Of a stretch of DNA of 64,000 nt, positions 25,766 to 33,812 are shown piece after piece. How positions within the stretch are numbered: position 1 is the stretch's first letter; each line of letters begins with the position of its first letter. A program made the position numbers and the translations under genes. The DNA comes from an uncultured Mollicutes bacterium (GTDB taxonomy: Bacteria > Bacillota_I > Bacilli_A > RFN20 > CAG-826), in the NCBI GenBank assembly GCA_900539595.1, contig UQCQ01000007.1, positions 1 through 64,000 of the forward strand, in the 5' to 3' direction. The notes below the pieces were generated by a model. That model made no database searches, was not told the origin of the DNA, and saw nothing but the letters and a program-made list of their open reading frames with translations.

Positions 25766-26668
25766 ATGGATATCGTGAAATTAGTGCCGGCGACGAAAGA
25801 TTATCTTTGGGGCGGATGCCGCTTAAAAGAAGCGGGAAAACCCATCCAAGGGGATGTCCTTGCGGAATGCTGGGAACTTTCCTTTCATCCAGATGGTCCT
25901 TGCCGCATTGCTTCGGGACCCGAGATCGGCAAAACATTAAAAGAAGTGGCCACCAAAGAAGATATCGGAGAACGGGCTTCCCGTTTCCCCTTCTTCCCCG
26001 TGCTCATTAAGCTCATTGATTCTGCGGGGAACCTTTCCGTCCAGGTTCATCCTAGCGATGCTTATGCTTTAAAAAACGAGAATAGCTTTGGCAAAACGGA
26101 GATGTGGCATATTCTTCATGCCGAAAAAGGCGCGGGGCTATACGTAGGATTAAAGAAAGAAACGAGCATAGAAGAAATTCGCGAGGCGGTCAATAACGAC
26201 ACCATTATGTCGTTATTAAATTTCTATGAAGTTCAACCAGGGGAATCTTATTTCATTCCCAGCGGAACGATTCATGCGATTGGAAAAGGCGTCACCTTGA
26301 TTGAGATTCAGCAAAATAGCAACCTCACCTATCGCTTATACGACTATCATCGCCTCGGCAAAGATGGCAAACCCCGCCAGTTGCATCTAGAAAAAGCCTT
26401 GAAGGTCATCGATACCCATCCCTATCATCCTTTGTCTTTCCCTTCCCCCATCATTGGAGAATGCGAATATTTTGTCTCGGAACGCGTTTCAGATTTATCG
26501 ATTCATCCAGAACCGGGTTCCTTTATCTCCGTTACCTTTGTGGAAGGCAAAGGAAAACTCCATGGGATTCCTTTTACTACCCTAGATACCTTCTTCCTTC
26601 CGGCAGGAAAAGAAGCAACGATTGAAGCGGATGAACCCGTGACCTATATTAAAACCTTTGTTCGTTAA
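25766..26668 (+). CDS. manA: Mannose-6-phosphate isomerase, class I
   Basis: This 300-residue cupin enzyme has the class I motifs YLWGGCRLKE near 12, LSVQVHPSDAYA near 87 (zinc ligands), KTEMWHIL near 103 and GTIHAIGKGVTLIEIQQNS near 165. It interconverts mannose-6-P and fructose-6-P, either feeding mannose into glycolysis or supplying GDP-sugar precursors. Its length is that of the short Bacillota form. The start follows CGGAGA. A terminator closes the unit. Confidence 0.95.
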   Translation: MDIVKLVPATKDYLWGGCRLKEAGKPIQGDVLAECWELSFHPDGPCRIASGPEIGKTLKEVATKEDIGERASRFPFFPVLIKLIDSAGNLSVQVHPSDAYALKNENSFGKTEMWHILHAEKGAGLYVGLKKETSIEEIREAVNNDTIMSLLNFYEVQPGESYFIPSGTIHAIGKGVTLIEIQQNSNLTYRLYDYHRLGKDGKPRQLHLEKALKVIDTHPYHPLSFPSPIIGECEYFVSERVSDLSIHPEPGSFISVTFVEGKGKLHGIPFTTLDTFFLPAGKEATIEADEPVTYIKTFVR

Positions 26669-26693
26669 GCGATGCCCTTATCGACATATTTTG

Positions 26694-26733
26694 AAAATAG
26701 GAGGGCGTGACAGAGTCTTCCTATTTTATTTTT
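26694..26733 (+). terminator. Intrinsic terminator of manA
   Basis: AAAATAGGA (26694-26702) pairs with TCCTATTTT (26719-26727) across a 16-base loop, followed by ATTTTTT. Confidence 0.75.
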
Positions 26734-27000
26734 TCACTAAATGGGGATAAAAATGAAATAGAGTTATCACCATTCCAAACTACGGGGTCGGTTAAGAAAT
26801 CTAGAATGCCCCCCAAATTTTGAGATTCTCCAAAAAGGAACCCGTTTGAAAAGTGCCCTTGGTATGAATTTGAGTTCGCAAAAATGCATATTCCACTGAC
26901 AAGGAATGATTAAAAGGAGAAAAAATAGCGGATGGAATCTATGCCGTTTTCGACGAAGATACGCCTTTTACTAGGAGCGTTAGACCGCCCTAGGAAGTGA
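26734..27000 (+). pseudogene. Decayed coding remnant
   Basis: No open gene is present, but two fragments look protein-coding. From 26752 the frame reads NEIELSPFQTTGSVKK, passes one in-frame stop (TGA near 26821), and goes on through PWYEFEFAKMHIPLTRND. After a one-base shift at about 26910 it continues as LKGEKIADGIYAVFDEDTPF to a TAG near 27000. The composition is like the small lipoproteins nearby. I do not recognise the family; it could be chance. Confidence 0.35.
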
Positions 27001-27100
27001 GTTCAATCCCTCAGGTTGTTCATCCTGTTTTCAACAAATCAGCCACGAAGCAAGAAAAATCGTTTCGTGGCTGCCAATCCAATGCAGACGGTTGACCGAA

Positions 27101-27240
27101 TTGGAAAGATTCAAATGGCATAATATAAGCAACAAAGCGGAATGATTTAGCTTGCGTGAAAAGCACCGCGGTGTGTAGGTAAAAGTCTAAAAACGATATA
27201 CCACAGTATATTAAATCGGCAAAAACACCTACACAAATAA
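27101..27240 (+). ncRNA. Possible small structured RNA with its own promoter
   Basis: TTGGAA (27101-27106) and TATAAG (27124-27129), 17 bases apart, form a good promoter with no gene behind it. Downstream are an inverted repeat TGTGTAGGT (27172-27180)/ACCTACACA (27227-27235), an inner GATATA/TATATT hairpin and a CACCGCGGTG palindrome. There is no ORF with a ribosome site and no clear terminator. The region up to 27309 otherwise holds nothing I can name. Low certainty; could be a remnant. Confidence 0.3.
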
Positions 27241-27309
27241 GGGTGTGACAAAGCGAAGATCTCGAATGGAAGCGTTATGAATTTAAAGGTGGTTGGGTAA
27301 GGGGGTCTT

Positions 27310-27711
27310 CTACCCGTAAATTGCAAAATGAACGGTCATGTCGTTATTTAGTTTACATGGCCGTAAGAAGTCGCAGGAATACCCGGTTTCTGGATCGAAA
27401 GAAGTGGTGAAAAAGGTAAAAGCAAAATACCCGTCCCCGTTTAATTCCGGGACGTCATAATTTAAAAAATAGCAATCAAACCCCTCGATATCGTCCTGGG
27501 TTAGTTCGTAACCGCGATCGTACTTAATAACCGTTTTGGCTAATTCATCATCCAAAAAGTAGTAGCCACCGCTTACTTCCCACGAAGATTCAAGGAAGGT
27601 GTGCTGAATAAAGGTCAAACTCACCTGTTTTCTGCGAAAGAGCAAGCAGATGATAAGGTAGTTAACGTTAGTAGAAGAAATAACGGGGCTATTTTCATTT
27701 CCAACCAGCAA
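27310..27711 (-). CDS. Hypothetical protein downstream of the ROK kinase
   Basis: This 133-residue frame begins at a TTG only two bases after the ROK kinase stop, without a ribosome site, so the true start is uncertain and the gene may be a fragment. The first 30 residues include a hydrophobic stretch (NYLIICLLF). The rest is acidic and aromatic (GYYFLDDELAKTVIKYDRGY, GYFAFTFFTTSFD). No family is recognised. It could be translated by coupling to the kinase. Confidence 0.45.
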   Translation of the reverse strand: MLVGNENSPVISSTNVNYLIICLLFRRKQVSLTFIQHTFLESSWEVSGGYYFLDDELAKTVIKYDRGYELTQDDIEGFDCYFLNYDVPELNGDGYFAFTFFTTSFDPETGYSCDFLRPCKLNNDMTVHFAIYG

Positions 27712-27713
27712 AC

Positions 27714-28679
27714 TTATTTGGCCACATCGAATCCTAAGGCGCCGGCCCCATAGATTCCCATGTCCGCGCCAAGCTTGGAAATGAGGATATCGACCTTTGG
27801 AACCAAACCCGTTCCAAATCCATATCCATGGTCTTCTAGATATTGGGCCAAAGGACGACGCAAATTCTCGCCTTGCTTGGAAACGCCTCCAGCAAGGATG
27901 ATCGCTTCCGGACGGAAGATATTGGCGAAATTCAAGCAGCCTTCGCCTAAATAATGGATGTAGGTATCTAAGACTTCCTGTGCGACGGCATCTCCTTTTT
28001 TCGCCGCTTCAAAGGGCAAGGCCCCTCCGACTTGGTTCATGTCGGGGCAAAGCCGCCACATCAAGGATTCGGGATGCTTTTCCATCGCTTCTTTGGTCAT
28101 GCGAAGCAAGGCGGTCGCGGAAGCATAGCTTTCTAAGCACCCTTTTCTTCCACAGGTGCAGGGGATGCCGTTATCCACGATCACCATGTGGCCTAATTCG
28201 GCTCCTTTTCCTTGATTGCCCACATAAAGATGGTCATCGAGGTATAAGCCGCCCCCAATGCCTGTGCCAATGGTGATGAGGACTGCGTTATGGTAACGCT
28301 TTGCGCATCCAAATTTGATTTCTCCTAGCATCGCGGCATTCGCATCGTTATCGATTTTAACGGGATAGCCAAGAGCTTTTTCTAATAAGGAAGCAACCGG
28401 TAAATTTCTCCAACCGAGGTTATTGGAATAATCGCAAAAACCCGTGAAAGTATTGATGGCTCCGGGGACGCCGCAGCCAATTCCCACCAATTGATTGCCT
28501 TCTGGCAAATTCGCAATCGCGACTTTGCAAGCCTCGATCAAGCGGTTCATCGTGACGTATTGGTCTTCTCCCTTTGGGACGGGGAGGACGAATTTCTGAC
28601 TAATGGTCCCCTCTTCATCCATAAAGGCGGATTTGATGGACATGCCACCGATATCAATACCAAGTGCTACTTTTCTCAT
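27714..28679 (-). CDS. ROK family sugar kinase (glucokinase-like)
   Basis: This 321-residue ROK kinase has GIDIGGMSIKSA at the N-terminus, the catalytic IDNDANAAMLGE near 113, TIGTGIGGG near 133 and the zinc site CTCGRKGCLE near 175. No helix-turn-helix is present. It best fits the glucokinase-like (GlcK) or other hexose kinase group, phosphorylating a sugar at O6. It lies about 115 bases downstream of the glycosidase-like gene on the same strand, so it may phosphorylate the sugar that enzyme releases. Confidence 0.9.
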   Translation of the reverse strand: MRKVALGIDIGGMSIKSAFMDEEGTISQKFVLPVPKGEDQYVTMNRLIEACKVAIANLPEGNQLVGIGCGVPGAINTFTGFCDYSNNLGWRNLPVASLLEKALGYPVKIDNDANAAMLGEIKFGCAKRYHNAVLITIGTGIGGGLYLDDHLYVGNQGKGAELGHMVIVDNGIPCTCGRKGCLESYASATALLRMTKEAMEKHPESLMWRLCPDMNQVGGALPFEAAKKGDAVAQEVLDTYIHYLGEGCLNFANIFRPEAIILAGGVSKQGENLRRPLAQYLEDHGYGFGTGLVPKVDILISKLGADMGIYGAGALGFDVAK

Positions 28680-28795
28680 GCATTGCTCCTATTCGCCTAT
28701 AACATAGGGTTTTTTAATGGGCTTGAAAAGAAGGAAAAACAAATCGAGCAAAAAGAAACAAATTTAAGCAACAAATCAAGGGATAGGCCACTGGA

Positions 28796-30808
28796 TCATT
28801 CTTCGAGAAGCAAGGTTAACGTAGAAAGATAACCAAGCTTTTCGTGGAGATGAAGCGTCTCGCCTTCTAATTCGTAATGAGCTTCTCTCCAACTTCCATC
28901 GTGGTCCAAAATCGCAACTTTCTTGGGGCTAATTTCTTTAAGGCTAATTGTAAGAGAGGGGAAGTCGTTATAATTCGCATTTACTAAAAAGAGGGCATAC
29001 GTATGTTCGTTCTGCGCATATAAATAAGGATAAACGGCATCGTGATGGGCGTAAGCTAAAGGAGTGGACACATGGGGCAAGAAATGCTGCTCCATCATTT
29101 TTCGGCGCAATTCCACAAAATAGTCTGTGGACTCCGTTCCTTTTAAAACGTAAGGATAGACGAAGAAGTTTGTTCCGATGGCAATCCCGTTTCCTGTCCG
29201 TTTCATCCACGGATCATAGAGGCCTGTAGGGATTTGAATTCCGTCTTCGTATTCGATTTTGACGTAATCTCCCGCGCGGCGTTGACTGGAGGCCCGATAA
29301 TGATGCATGCCATGAAGCGTTCCTTGTTCCAGCATTTCAAAACAATCATACCTATGGGCTTGACCACGGAAGGTGGCTTCTTTGCCATGAATTAAAGACA
29401 ACAACCCCCGGTCCTGCAGAGCCAATACGGCCCCACCATCCAAATAGATAAAGTTATGGGCGAATAGATCGCGAAGCTCTTCGTCGGAGAAGTTATAAAC
29501 ATTCTGGTTGATGAGAGCGACGACTTGATTCTCAAATTTCTTTTCTTTGCTGCAAACGTAGGAATACCCTAGCGAAGAGAGGTAGCCAATCGCATCAAAA
29601 TCATCGGGGATGAGATTTAAAAATCCCTGTTTTTTACGGTGATAAACGGTCTTTTCGTCGATGGGGAAGACAACGCCCCGCATCTTGGAGGGCTTTAAAT
29701 CCAAATCTTGGACCGCGTTGAGGTAAGGATCTAGCCCTTGGATGACTGGGCCATACCCTAGTTCTTCCTGGCAACCATTCCCCGCGCATTGAAAGATGTT
29801 ATAGGTCATCCCTTGGATGCCAACGGGCAACGCTCCTTCGAGTTGGAAGGAAAGGAATTTGGGGTCTTTGACAAAATCGCTATAGGAACTGTTTTCGAGT
29901 TCGGGATAGATATCGCAGTCGTCGCCGAGAAAGGCACGGTTCACCATCGTGATGCGGTTGAAATCAAAATAATAGGACTTGGCTCCCATTTCGCGATAGG
30001 CAGGGAGATGCAAACGATCGATTTTATGGCCGTCGTAGCAAAGGTCTTCGTGAAGTTGGACCCAGTTTCTTGCTTCCATCGCATGTTGGAAAGACGTGCT
30101 GCTCATCAGCCCAATGGAAGTAGGAATGTGGAGGCCTTTTACCGTTTTGGCAATGTCTTTGGCTAAGCCGTCCATCGTTTCCCAAGAAACGTCCAACCAG
30201 ACTTTTCGTTCTGGGCTGGGGTCTTTTTCTTCGAGGTGAGAGACAAATTCCTCACGGGTTTCCTTTTTTCCAAGGGCTTTGGCAAAAGCTTCCATATGAT
30301 GGGGGCACCAGCAGCCGCCCCAAGAAAGGGGAACGTGGTTATGAAGACGGAAATCATCCTCAATCCAAAGGACTTCGGGTTCGACCTCTTGGACATAGAA
30401 AGCCATCAAATTTAGATAATAAGACCTCCATTCTTCATCCAAAGGACAGGCGGTTAAGGTGCAGGTATTTCCGAAACGATCCACCATGGTTTGGAAATGC
30501 TGCCCCGATTGAAGGGTGCGTCCCCGGTCGATATGTCCGAGTTCAAACCACGGGTTCAAAGAAGTGCTGATGCCTTTTTTGGCAAATTCCTTTTTGGCTT
30601 TTTTGATGACTTCAAGCCAAGGTAGCAACTGTTCTTTGGTAATATGCCCGACGTTATATTCCTCTCCGTTAAAGAAGAGGATGACGTTTTGGATGCCATA
30701 TTTTTCACACCACGAGGCGGTTTGGGCAATGCGTTCTTCCGCATATTGGTCGGGGTAAATTTGGGCTCGCAAACAATGGAGGAAGGGTTTCTTTTCATGG
30801 AAGTTCAT
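28796..30808 (-). CDS. Putative cytoplasmic glycoside hydrolase (TIM-barrel like), family not identified
   Basis: This 670-residue protein has no signal peptide. The N-terminal 330 residues look like a TIM barrel with acidic strand ends (LNPWFELGH near 83, EVLWIEDDFRLHNH near 144). The middle resembles the glutamine-amidotransferase-like domain seen in GH42-type enzymes, and the last 100 residues form a beta sandwich. I cannot assign it to a GH family. TAAGGAGAAA precedes the ATG. It is flanked by an SGNH hydrolase (14 bases upstream) and a ROK kinase, which together suggest deacylation, hydrolysis and phosphorylation of an imported glycan. Confidence 0.7.
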   Translation of the reverse strand: MNFHEKKPFLHCLRAQIYPDQYAEERIAQTASWCEKYGIQNVILFFNGEEYNVGHITKEQLLPWLEVIKKAKKEFAKKGISTSLNPWFELGHIDRGRTLQSGQHFQTMVDRFGNTCTLTACPLDEEWRSYYLNLMAFYVQEVEPEVLWIEDDFRLHNHVPLSWGGCWCPHHMEAFAKALGKKETREEFVSHLEEKDPSPERKVWLDVSWETMDGLAKDIAKTVKGLHIPTSIGLMSSTSFQHAMEARNWVQLHEDLCYDGHKIDRLHLPAYREMGAKSYYFDFNRITMVNRAFLGDDCDIYPELENSSYSDFVKDPKFLSFQLEGALPVGIQGMTYNIFQCAGNGCQEELGYGPVIQGLDPYLNAVQDLDLKPSKMRGVVFPIDEKTVYHRKKQGFLNLIPDDFDAIGYLSSLGYSYVCSKEKKFENQVVALINQNVYNFSDEELRDLFAHNFIYLDGGAVLALQDRGLLSLIHGKEATFRGQAHRYDCFEMLEQGTLHGMHHYRASSQRRAGDYVKIEYEDGIQIPTGLYDPWMKRTGNGIAIGTNFFVYPYVLKGTESTDYFVELRRKMMEQHFLPHVSTPLAYAHHDAVYPYLYAQNEHTYALFLVNANYNDFPSLTISLKEISPKKVAILDHDGSWREAHYELEGETLHLHEKLGYLSTLTLLLEE

Positions 30809-30822
30809 AGCTTTATTTCTCC

Positions 30823-31467
30823 TTAATGGGCGAGGCCCTTCTTTTGAAGGTAACGATATAATTCATCGGCAATGGCTTCATGCCCTTTATCATTAGGATG
30901 AAGCCCATCTTTATAGAATTCGCTAGGCCCTTGTTTGGGGTGATCGGGCAACGCGCTTAATTCCAAGGTATCGAAGTGGTAGGAGGATAAAACATCGCGC
31001 ATGACTTCCCGGTATCCTTCTAACGCGGGAAAATTCCCCCAGGTTTTGACTCCGTTATTATTCGGAAAGTCCTGACTATAACGGGGAGTTGGCAAAATAA
31101 AGCAAACCTTTTCTTCCCCAAATTTTTCTAAGAGGATGTCGCAAAGTTGCTTCATCGCCCCGTAGAAGGTGAAGGGGGTATCGTCTCCTTTTTGGCCGAT
31201 GGGAGCATCCCCGTGCCCGAAGTCATTCGTCCCCCCGAAGACAAAGACAAAGTCGGCTTTAGGATCCATCCAACGGGTACGGATAATAAAATCCTCGTCC
31301 GGAACATCGCCATAATGGACCCTTTGACGGGCAATGCGGGTACCGCTTAAGCCGTAATTCTCTTCGATGGCGCCGACTTTTCGGCACAAAACCGAGCTAA
31401 ATCGATTTTCACGAGAGGTCGCACCGACCCCTTCCGTGATGGAATCTCCCAAAAATGAAATGATCAT
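30823..31467 (-). CDS. SGNH/GDSL hydrolase (probable carbohydrate esterase)
   Basis: The domain begins at once with MIISFLGDSITEGVG (catalytic Ser in GDSIT). It has FGGTND near 78 (oxyanion Asn) and the C-terminal KDGLHPNDKGH (Asp/His). The frame extends upstream to a TTG at 31521, but neither position has a clear ribosome site; I chose the ATG at the domain edge (214 residues). There is no signal peptide, so it acts on cytosolic sugars or thioesters. It is followed by the glycosidase-like gene after 14 bases, and an alpha/beta esterase diverges from it. Confidence 0.85.
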   Translation of the reverse strand: MIISFLGDSITEGVGATSRENRFSSVLCRKVGAIEENYGLSGTRIARQRVHYGDVPDEDFIIRTRWMDPKADFVFVFGGTNDFGHGDAPIGQKGDDTPFTFYGAMKQLCDILLEKFGEEKVCFILPTPRYSQDFPNNNGVKTWGNFPALEGYREVMRDVLSSYHFDTLELSALPDHPKQGPSEFYKDGLHPNDKGHEAIADELYRYLQKKGLAH

Positions 31468-31627
31468 ATTCACGTTGTCGCTTATGGCTAGATTTTGCCA
31501 TCTTTCTTTCTTTGCCTTCAAGGTGTCGTCTGTAAGCGGAATAAAACAAGAAAAATAATGGGAAGAAAAAAGAAGAATTGAGATTGAAAGACTGCGATAA
31601 AATAGAGGAAAGAAAGAAGGGACGTGT

Positions 31628-32458
31628 ATGGAACCGATTCACTTAGCCACTCATTATTCGTTTTTGCAAGGCGGGGAATTAACCCCTTTTTGCCTTCCTT
31701 ATTGTTTTGACGGGGATAGTACTCCTCTAATTCGTCCTGCCGTTATCGTCGTTCCGGGAGGAGCCTATGCGATGGTAAGCAAACGGGAAGGGTTTAGCGT
31801 GGCCGCCTCTTTCCTTGCCTTAGGGTTTCAAACTTTTGTCTTGACCTATAAAACCGTTAGCGACGGGGTTCATTATCCAGAAGAGTCGTTGGAACTTGCC
31901 TGCGCGGTGGATTATCTTAAGAAGCACGCTTCTAGCTATTTTGTAAATCCTGATGAAATTTTCGCGATTGGATTTTCCGCCGGGGGACACCTTGTAGGCA
32001 CTTTGGCCCAAAAAGCGAAAGATTGGAAGAAAGAATATTCCTTAAATCCCATTCTTCGTGGCATTGGATTAATCTATCCCGTTATTACGAGTCAAAGGAC
32101 CAACGCGGGTACGATCGATAACTTGCTGCAGGGAATCGAAGAAAGCAAAAAAGAAGAGCTTCGGAAAGAATTATCCTTAGAGAATCACGTCCAAAAAGAT
32201 AACCCTCCCGCTTTTATTTGCTTGACCGCGACCGACCAATCGGTGCCCTGCGAACACGGAATATCCTATGCCTTGGCCTGCGCTAAAGTTGGAGTCCCGG
32301 TCGAACTCCACGTTTACCCCAAAGGACCCCATGGGTTATCGGATGGATCCAAAGAAATCAACTCCATGTACCCCGCGGATTGCTATGACTCCCGCTTTAA
32401 AAGGTGGAAGGAAGATTGTGCGTCTTTCTTCCGAGGTTTCTGCAAGGAGGAATTTTAA
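31628..32458 (+). CDS. Alpha/beta-hydrolase esterase (acetyl-esterase/BD-FAE-like)
   Basis: This 276-residue protein has the oxyanion segment VVPGGAYAMVS near 43, the nucleophile elbow GFSAGG near 117, an Asp in TATDQSVP near 202 and the catalytic His in PKGPHGLS near 235. No signal peptide is present. Such enzymes remove acetyl or feruloyl groups from xylan or other oligosaccharides. It diverges from the SGNH/glycosidase/ROK genes, so both esterases may serve the same glycan. Its stop overlaps the nitroreductase start by one base. Confidence 0.87.
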   Translation: MEPIHLATHYSFLQGGELTPFCLPYCFDGDSTPLIRPAVIVVPGGAYAMVSKREGFSVAASFLALGFQTFVLTYKTVSDGVHYPEESLELACAVDYLKKHASSYFVNPDEIFAIGFSAGGHLVGTLAQKAKDWKKEYSLNPILRGIGLIYPVITSQRTNAGTIDNLLQGIEESKKEELRKELSLENHVQKDNPPAFICLTATDQSVPCEHGISYALACAKVGVPVELHVYPKGPHGLSDGSKEINSMYPADCYDSRFKRWKEDCASFFRGFCKEEF

Positions 32459-32955
32459 TGCTAGAGGCCATTTCCAAAAGACGGTCGATCCGTCATTACG
32501 AAAATCGCCCCGTTGAGGAAGAGAAGATTCAAGAAATTCTTGCCGCGGCGATGTCTTCCCCCAGCGCGATGAATCAAAGGCCCTGGGAATTTTACGTGAT
32601 TCGCGATCCGGAATTATTAAAGAAACTAGGGGAAGTGACTCCTTATTCCAAACCGATTGGAGAAGCTCCCGTTGGCATTGCCATGATGGTTCGTCGGGAT
32701 TCCCTTTGCCCTGCCTATCAAGATATTGATTGCGGAATTGCCAGCGAAAATTTGATGTTAGAAGCAACCGCCCAAGGACTAGGATCGGTGATGCTAGGCA
32801 TCGCCCCGAAGGAAGAACGCGAAAAAGCGGTGGAAGCTTTGTTAGACGCCCCCAAAGAATTGCGGGCCTTTGCCCTCTTTGCGATTGGCTACCCCGCTTA
32901 TGAGCCAAAACAGCGCGAGACTTTTGAATTAGACCGCGTGCATTTCATTGGTTAG
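32458..32955 (+). CDS. Nitroreductase family protein
   Basis: This 165-residue flavoprotein starts at ATG 32458, seven bases after AAGGAGG and overlapping the esterase stop (TAATG). Family motifs are AISKRRSIRHYENRPV at the N-terminus (FMN phosphate site), SPSAMNQRPWEFYV near 34 and QGLGSVMLGI near 109. It would be a homodimeric FMN-dependent NAD(P)H oxidoreductase of the short form. The physiological substrate is unknown. Confidence 0.92.
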   Translation: MLEAISKRRSIRHYENRPVEEEKIQEILAAAMSSPSAMNQRPWEFYVIRDPELLKKLGEVTPYSKPIGEAPVGIAMMVRRDSLCPAYQDIDCGIASENLMLEATAQGLGSVMLGIAPKEEREKAVEALLDAPKELRAFALFAIGYPAYEPKQRETFELDRVHFIG

Positions 32956-32989
32956 AAAGACAATGCCCAGTCCACGCGCGACCCTGATT

Positions 32990-33025
32990 TTTACCGGGTC
33001 ATTTACCGGGTCATTTACTGGGTCA
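32990..33025. repeat. Three tandem 12-bp repeats
   Basis: TTTACCGGGTCA occurs at 32990-33001 and 33002-33013, followed by TTTACTGGGTCA at 33014-33025 (one change). A nearby ACCCGGG at 33035-33041 could pair with a unit. The array lies between the nitroreductase stop and the YccF gene and may be a protein-binding site or simple slippage. Confidence 0.8.
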
Positions 33026-33060
33026 TAGTTTGAAACCCGGGATTTTGGTAAACTTATTCC

Positions 33061-33426
33061 GTGAGAACATTTCGAAATCTAATTTGGCTTCTCGGTTTTG
33101 GAATCAAATTCTTATGTTTTTATATTGTTGTTGGTTTGCTTTGCTGCATTACCATTGTGGGAATTCCAACCGGGCTATCGTTGTTTTCCGTGGTGCAGTT
33201 CATTGCATGGCCCATGGAAGAAAGGATCGAAACGATAGAAACTTCAGGTTTTGGTATGGTGTCTGGCATCATTTGGGCAATCTTGGTGGGCTGGTATCTT
33301 TGTTTGGTTCATTTTATTGTCGGAGCTGTGATGTGCATCACTATCATCGGGATCCCTCTTGGCAAAATCCATTTCGCCATCGCTAAGTGGGTAATTTATC
33401 CCGTTAGGCAGCGACTGCCAAAATAA
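33061..33426 (+). CDS. YccF-family small inner membrane protein
   Basis: This 121-residue protein is almost all membrane. Two copies of the family hallmark are seen: LLCCITIVGIPTGLSLF near 26 and AVMCITIIGIPLGKIHFAI near 88. YccF/DUF307 proteins are widespread but of unknown function. The GTG start at 33061 fits the family's usual MRT start but lacks a ribosome site. It lies upstream of the copper genes, which have their own promoter. Confidence 0.85.
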   Translation: MRTFRNLIWLLGFGIKFLCFYIVVGLLCCITIVGIPTGLSLFSVVQFIAWPMEERIETIETSGFGMVSGIIWAILVGWYLCLVHFIVGAVMCITIIGIPLGKIHFAIAKWVIYPVRQRLPK

Positions 33427-33453
33427 AAGTTTCTTTTGCGAAAATCATCTTCC

Positions 33454-33482
33454 TTGCAACATACCCTATGGGGGTATATTGT
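33454..33482 (+). promoter_or_regulatory. CsoR operator and promoter of the copper operon
   Basis: TTGCAA (33454-33459) and TATTGT (33477-33482) are 17 bases apart. Between them ATACCCTATGGGGGTAT (33461-33477) matches the known CsoR operator pattern of inverted TACCC/GGGTA arms around a short A/T-containing centre. Binding of apo-CsoR here would block RNA polymerase; Cu(I) would relieve it. Confidence 0.8.
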
Positions 33483-33504
33483 TTGGACGTTAAGGGAGCG
33501 ATTT

Positions 33505-33801
33505 ATGGAACACGAATGCTGTTATAAAAAGAAACACACCCCTCGGGATGAAAAGGATAAGAAAGCTATCATCTCCCGACTCCACCGCGTTGCCGGTCAA
33601 TTAAATGGCATCTGCGACATGATTGAAGGTGATCGTTATTGCGGGGATGTCCTCGTTCAGGTGAGCGCTGCCGAACATGCGCTTAAAAGCATCGCTTATC
33701 TCTTATTAGAAGAGCATCTTTCTTCCTGCGTCACTGACGATATCCAAAATGGGAAGATGGAAGTGATTCCTGAGACGATGGAAATCATTAAGAAAATCTA
33801 G
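33505..33801 (+). CDS. csoR: Copper-sensing transcriptional repressor CsoR
   Basis: This 98-residue all-helical protein has the Cu(I) ligands Cys46, His71 and Cys75 at the exact spacing of characterised CsoR proteins (25 and 4 residues). Additional Cys5-Cys6 lie at the N-terminus. The ATG at 33505 follows GGGAG; an upstream in-frame start would read through the operator. It precedes copA by 11 bases and should repress the operon until copper binds. Confidence 0.93.
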   Translation: MEHECCYKKKHTPRDEKDKKAIISRLHRVAGQLNGICDMIEGDRYCGDVLVQVSAAEHALKSIAYLLLEEHLSSCVTDDIQNGKMEVIPETMEIIKKI

Positions 33802-33812
33802 AGGTCTTTTCA

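Noticed and set aside
26960..27040. Possible tRNA (a GTTCAATCCC T-loop-like string)
   Set aside because: No acceptor stem, anticodon arm or 3' partner can be paired around it.
27041..27072. AGCCACGAA/TTCGTGGCT hairpin as a terminator
   Set aside because: Neither strand has a T run after the stem and no gene ends there; kept only as part of the unexplained intergenic stretch.
32336..32908. 190-codon ORF antisense to the nitroreductase
   Set aside because: The plus-strand gene has strong family motifs and an SD; the antisense frame is low-complexity in Arg/Ser/Pro and lacks a start context.
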